Of a stretch of DNA of 17,815 bases, positions 16,636 to 17,815 are shown piece by piece. Under the pieces are notes generated by a model that saw nothing but the letters and a program-made list of their open reading frames with translations, ran no database searches and was not told where the DNA came from. This stretch comes from Alphaproteobacteria bacterium (GTDB taxonomy: Bacteria > Pseudomonadota > Alphaproteobacteria > Micavibrionales > Micavibrionaceae), in the NCBI GenBank assembly GCA_023141075.1, contig JAGLKL010000008.1, forward strand, positions 1-17,815, written 5' to 3'. Numbering within the stretch: the first letter of the stretch is position 1; each line of letters opens with the position of its first letter. The position numbers and the translations under genes were made by a program.

Positions 16636-17772
16636 TTAATAAGAACTACCAAGCGCCGAAGTATTATCATGGGTCTGATCAGGATGGTTTACAGCATATC
16701 CTCTATCATACGGGCCACTTTCACAACCGCAATCCGATCGGTTTTGATGGATCTTCTCATCACTTTGTTCTGTCTCCGACGGGCATAGATCTTCTTTTGT
16801 AAAGTTCGGCCCGTGTTTCCATTTCCTCGGAGCCACCTCGAATTGCATAGCGAGTGGCTCCAACACACCCTTAGAAAGAAAACCCACAAGAGGAATCTTA
16901 CCAAGTTTATCATTAAGCCAACTCGTCACCGGAAACGGATTACAACCGGACTTATCATTAAATTCCCCTTGACGATGACTGCGCTGATCTTCTTGTGGTT
17001 CACCTCGATCCCGGCCATTATCACGAGCGCCACGAGTATTACGCGGCTGAACAAAGCCTCTTCTCTGCTGATTATAACGATCGACGTCCTTTTCAGCTCG
17101 ACTGATTCCTCCATTAAGCACCTGAGTGTTGACATTGCCGTTATTATATTTCATGTCAACCTTATATCCGGTTGTAATATTATAATTATGCGCTGTAGCC
17201 CTCGTGTATACATCCCGATCCCGAGCATCCGTAGAATCATAAACCGCCGTAAAACCGTTCTTGATCTCATAACCACCGCCCCCGGGAATAATCCCATGCA
17301 TACTCGAATAGCCGGCCTTATGCGGTGTCATCATCGTCCGCCTGTTCGCATCATTCTGAGAATAATCATAAAAGAACAGGACATGATCCAGATGTCTTGG
17401 CATTGTTAGATCATTGGTGTTTGGATTGGTAGTTCTGGGATCAACAATTTCCTTTATATCGTTACAGCAACTTGCACGTTGCTGGCTTAAAGGACGTATT
17501 TTGTCCTCGTTATAATTGACATAGCGCAAATCCCATTCTCCATTATCCGACCTTCTAATACCCATGACAACGTCGGCTTCGGGATGCTCTACGCCATATC
17601 TCTCAAGTTCAAGGAAGATAACGCCGGTTTGCTTACTCGCACCGGCTCTGTGAATCTCATTAGCCTCCAGATCAAACAGCACTTCCAAAGGATCTCTTAT
17701 ATCGCCCTCAGAAATCTGCTTAATAGCCGGATGATCAGTAAGTTTAAGCGTATCGGCAAGCTCAACACTCAT
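16636..17772 (-). CDS. Uncharacterised soluble protein with Arg/Asn/Gln-rich linker
   Basis: I do not recognise the family. The 378 residues show no signal peptide and no clear membrane segment. Residues 1-215 look like a folded domain with hydrophobic strands (for example VIFLELERYG at 51-60 and DHVLFFYDYS at 129-138), a CC pair (102-103) and a Gly-rich turn (GGGG, 164-167). Residues 221-275 are low complexity, rich in Arg, Asn, Asp, Gly and Gln. A moderately hydrophobic segment follows (about 281-310), then a polar tail with a SDCGC motif (347-351). The ATG at 17772 has no good ribosome binding site, and the frame stays open without a stop to the window edge. The true start may therefore lie outside, making this a 5'-truncated copy. 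The gene ends in its own strong terminator. A link to the DotA/TraY cluster, for example as a substrate, is pure speculation. Confidence 0.75.
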   Translation of the reverse strand: MSVELADTLKLTDHPAIKQISEGDIRDPLEVLFDLEANEIHRAGASKQTGVIFLELERYGVEHPEADVVMGIRRSDNGEWDLRYVNYNEDKIRPLSQQRASCCNDIKEIVDPRTTNPNTNDLTMPRHLDHVLFFYDYSQNDANRRTMMTPHKAGYSSMHGIIPGGGGYEIKNGFTAVYDSTDARDRDVYTRATAHNYNITTGYKVDMKYNNGNVNTQVLNGGISRAEKDVDRYNQQRRGFVQPRNTRGARDNGRDRGEPQEDQRSHRQGEFNDKSGCNPFPVTSWLNDKLGKIPLVGFLSKGVLEPLAMQFEVAPRKWKHGPNFTKEDLCPSETEQSDEKIHQNRSDCGCESGPYDRGYAVNHPDQTHDNTSALGSSY

Positions 17773-17815
17773 CTTTGCATCTACACTGCGAAAATCTTTG
17801 AAACATTCCGGTGGC

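Overview
The window looks like a chromosomal segment of an alphaproteobacterium of moderate to low GC. The evidence is the style of LptF/LptG, MlaC, MlaA, EttA and Tag. No mobile element, rRNA, tRNA or CRISPR array is visible. The genus cannot be fixed from sequence alone. A type IVB secretion component on an alphaproteobacterial chromosome would fit lineages that live on or in other cells (predatory Micavibrio-like or host-associated groups), but that is inference.

Layout. On the + strand, lptF and lptG (67-2435) overlap by ATGA and encode the inner-membrane permease pair of the LPS exporter. Facing them on the - strand are mlaA (4205-3366) and mlaC (3169-2486), the outer-membrane lipoprotein and the periplasmic carrier of the retrograde phospholipid system. 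The first 4.2 kb is therefore an envelope-lipid module. A 360-bp gene-free stretch (4206-4565) with a probable terminator follows.

The centre (13857-4566, - strand) is the striking part: three consecutive large genes of 1015, 963 and 1060 codons, with gaps of 86 and 83 bp. All encode full-length polytopic proteins of the DotA/TraY family, an inner-membrane component of type IVB (Dot/Icm, IncI Tra) systems, which usually carry one copy. The three share motifs from end to end but differ clearly in sequence, so they are old paralogs rather than pieces of one broken gene. No other dot/icm/tra gene is in the window.

Beyond them lie ettA (15755-14082, -), an ABC-F translation factor; tag (15925-16521, +), DNA-3-methyladenine glycosylase I, divergent from ettA across an AT-rich palindromic spacer; and an unrecognised soluble protein (17772-16636, -). 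The last has its own strong terminator, and its reading frame stays open to the window edge.

The most notable candidate system is the tandem DotA/TraY trio: one possible explanation is a type IVB-like machine built with three non-identical DotA subunits, or three alternative ones.
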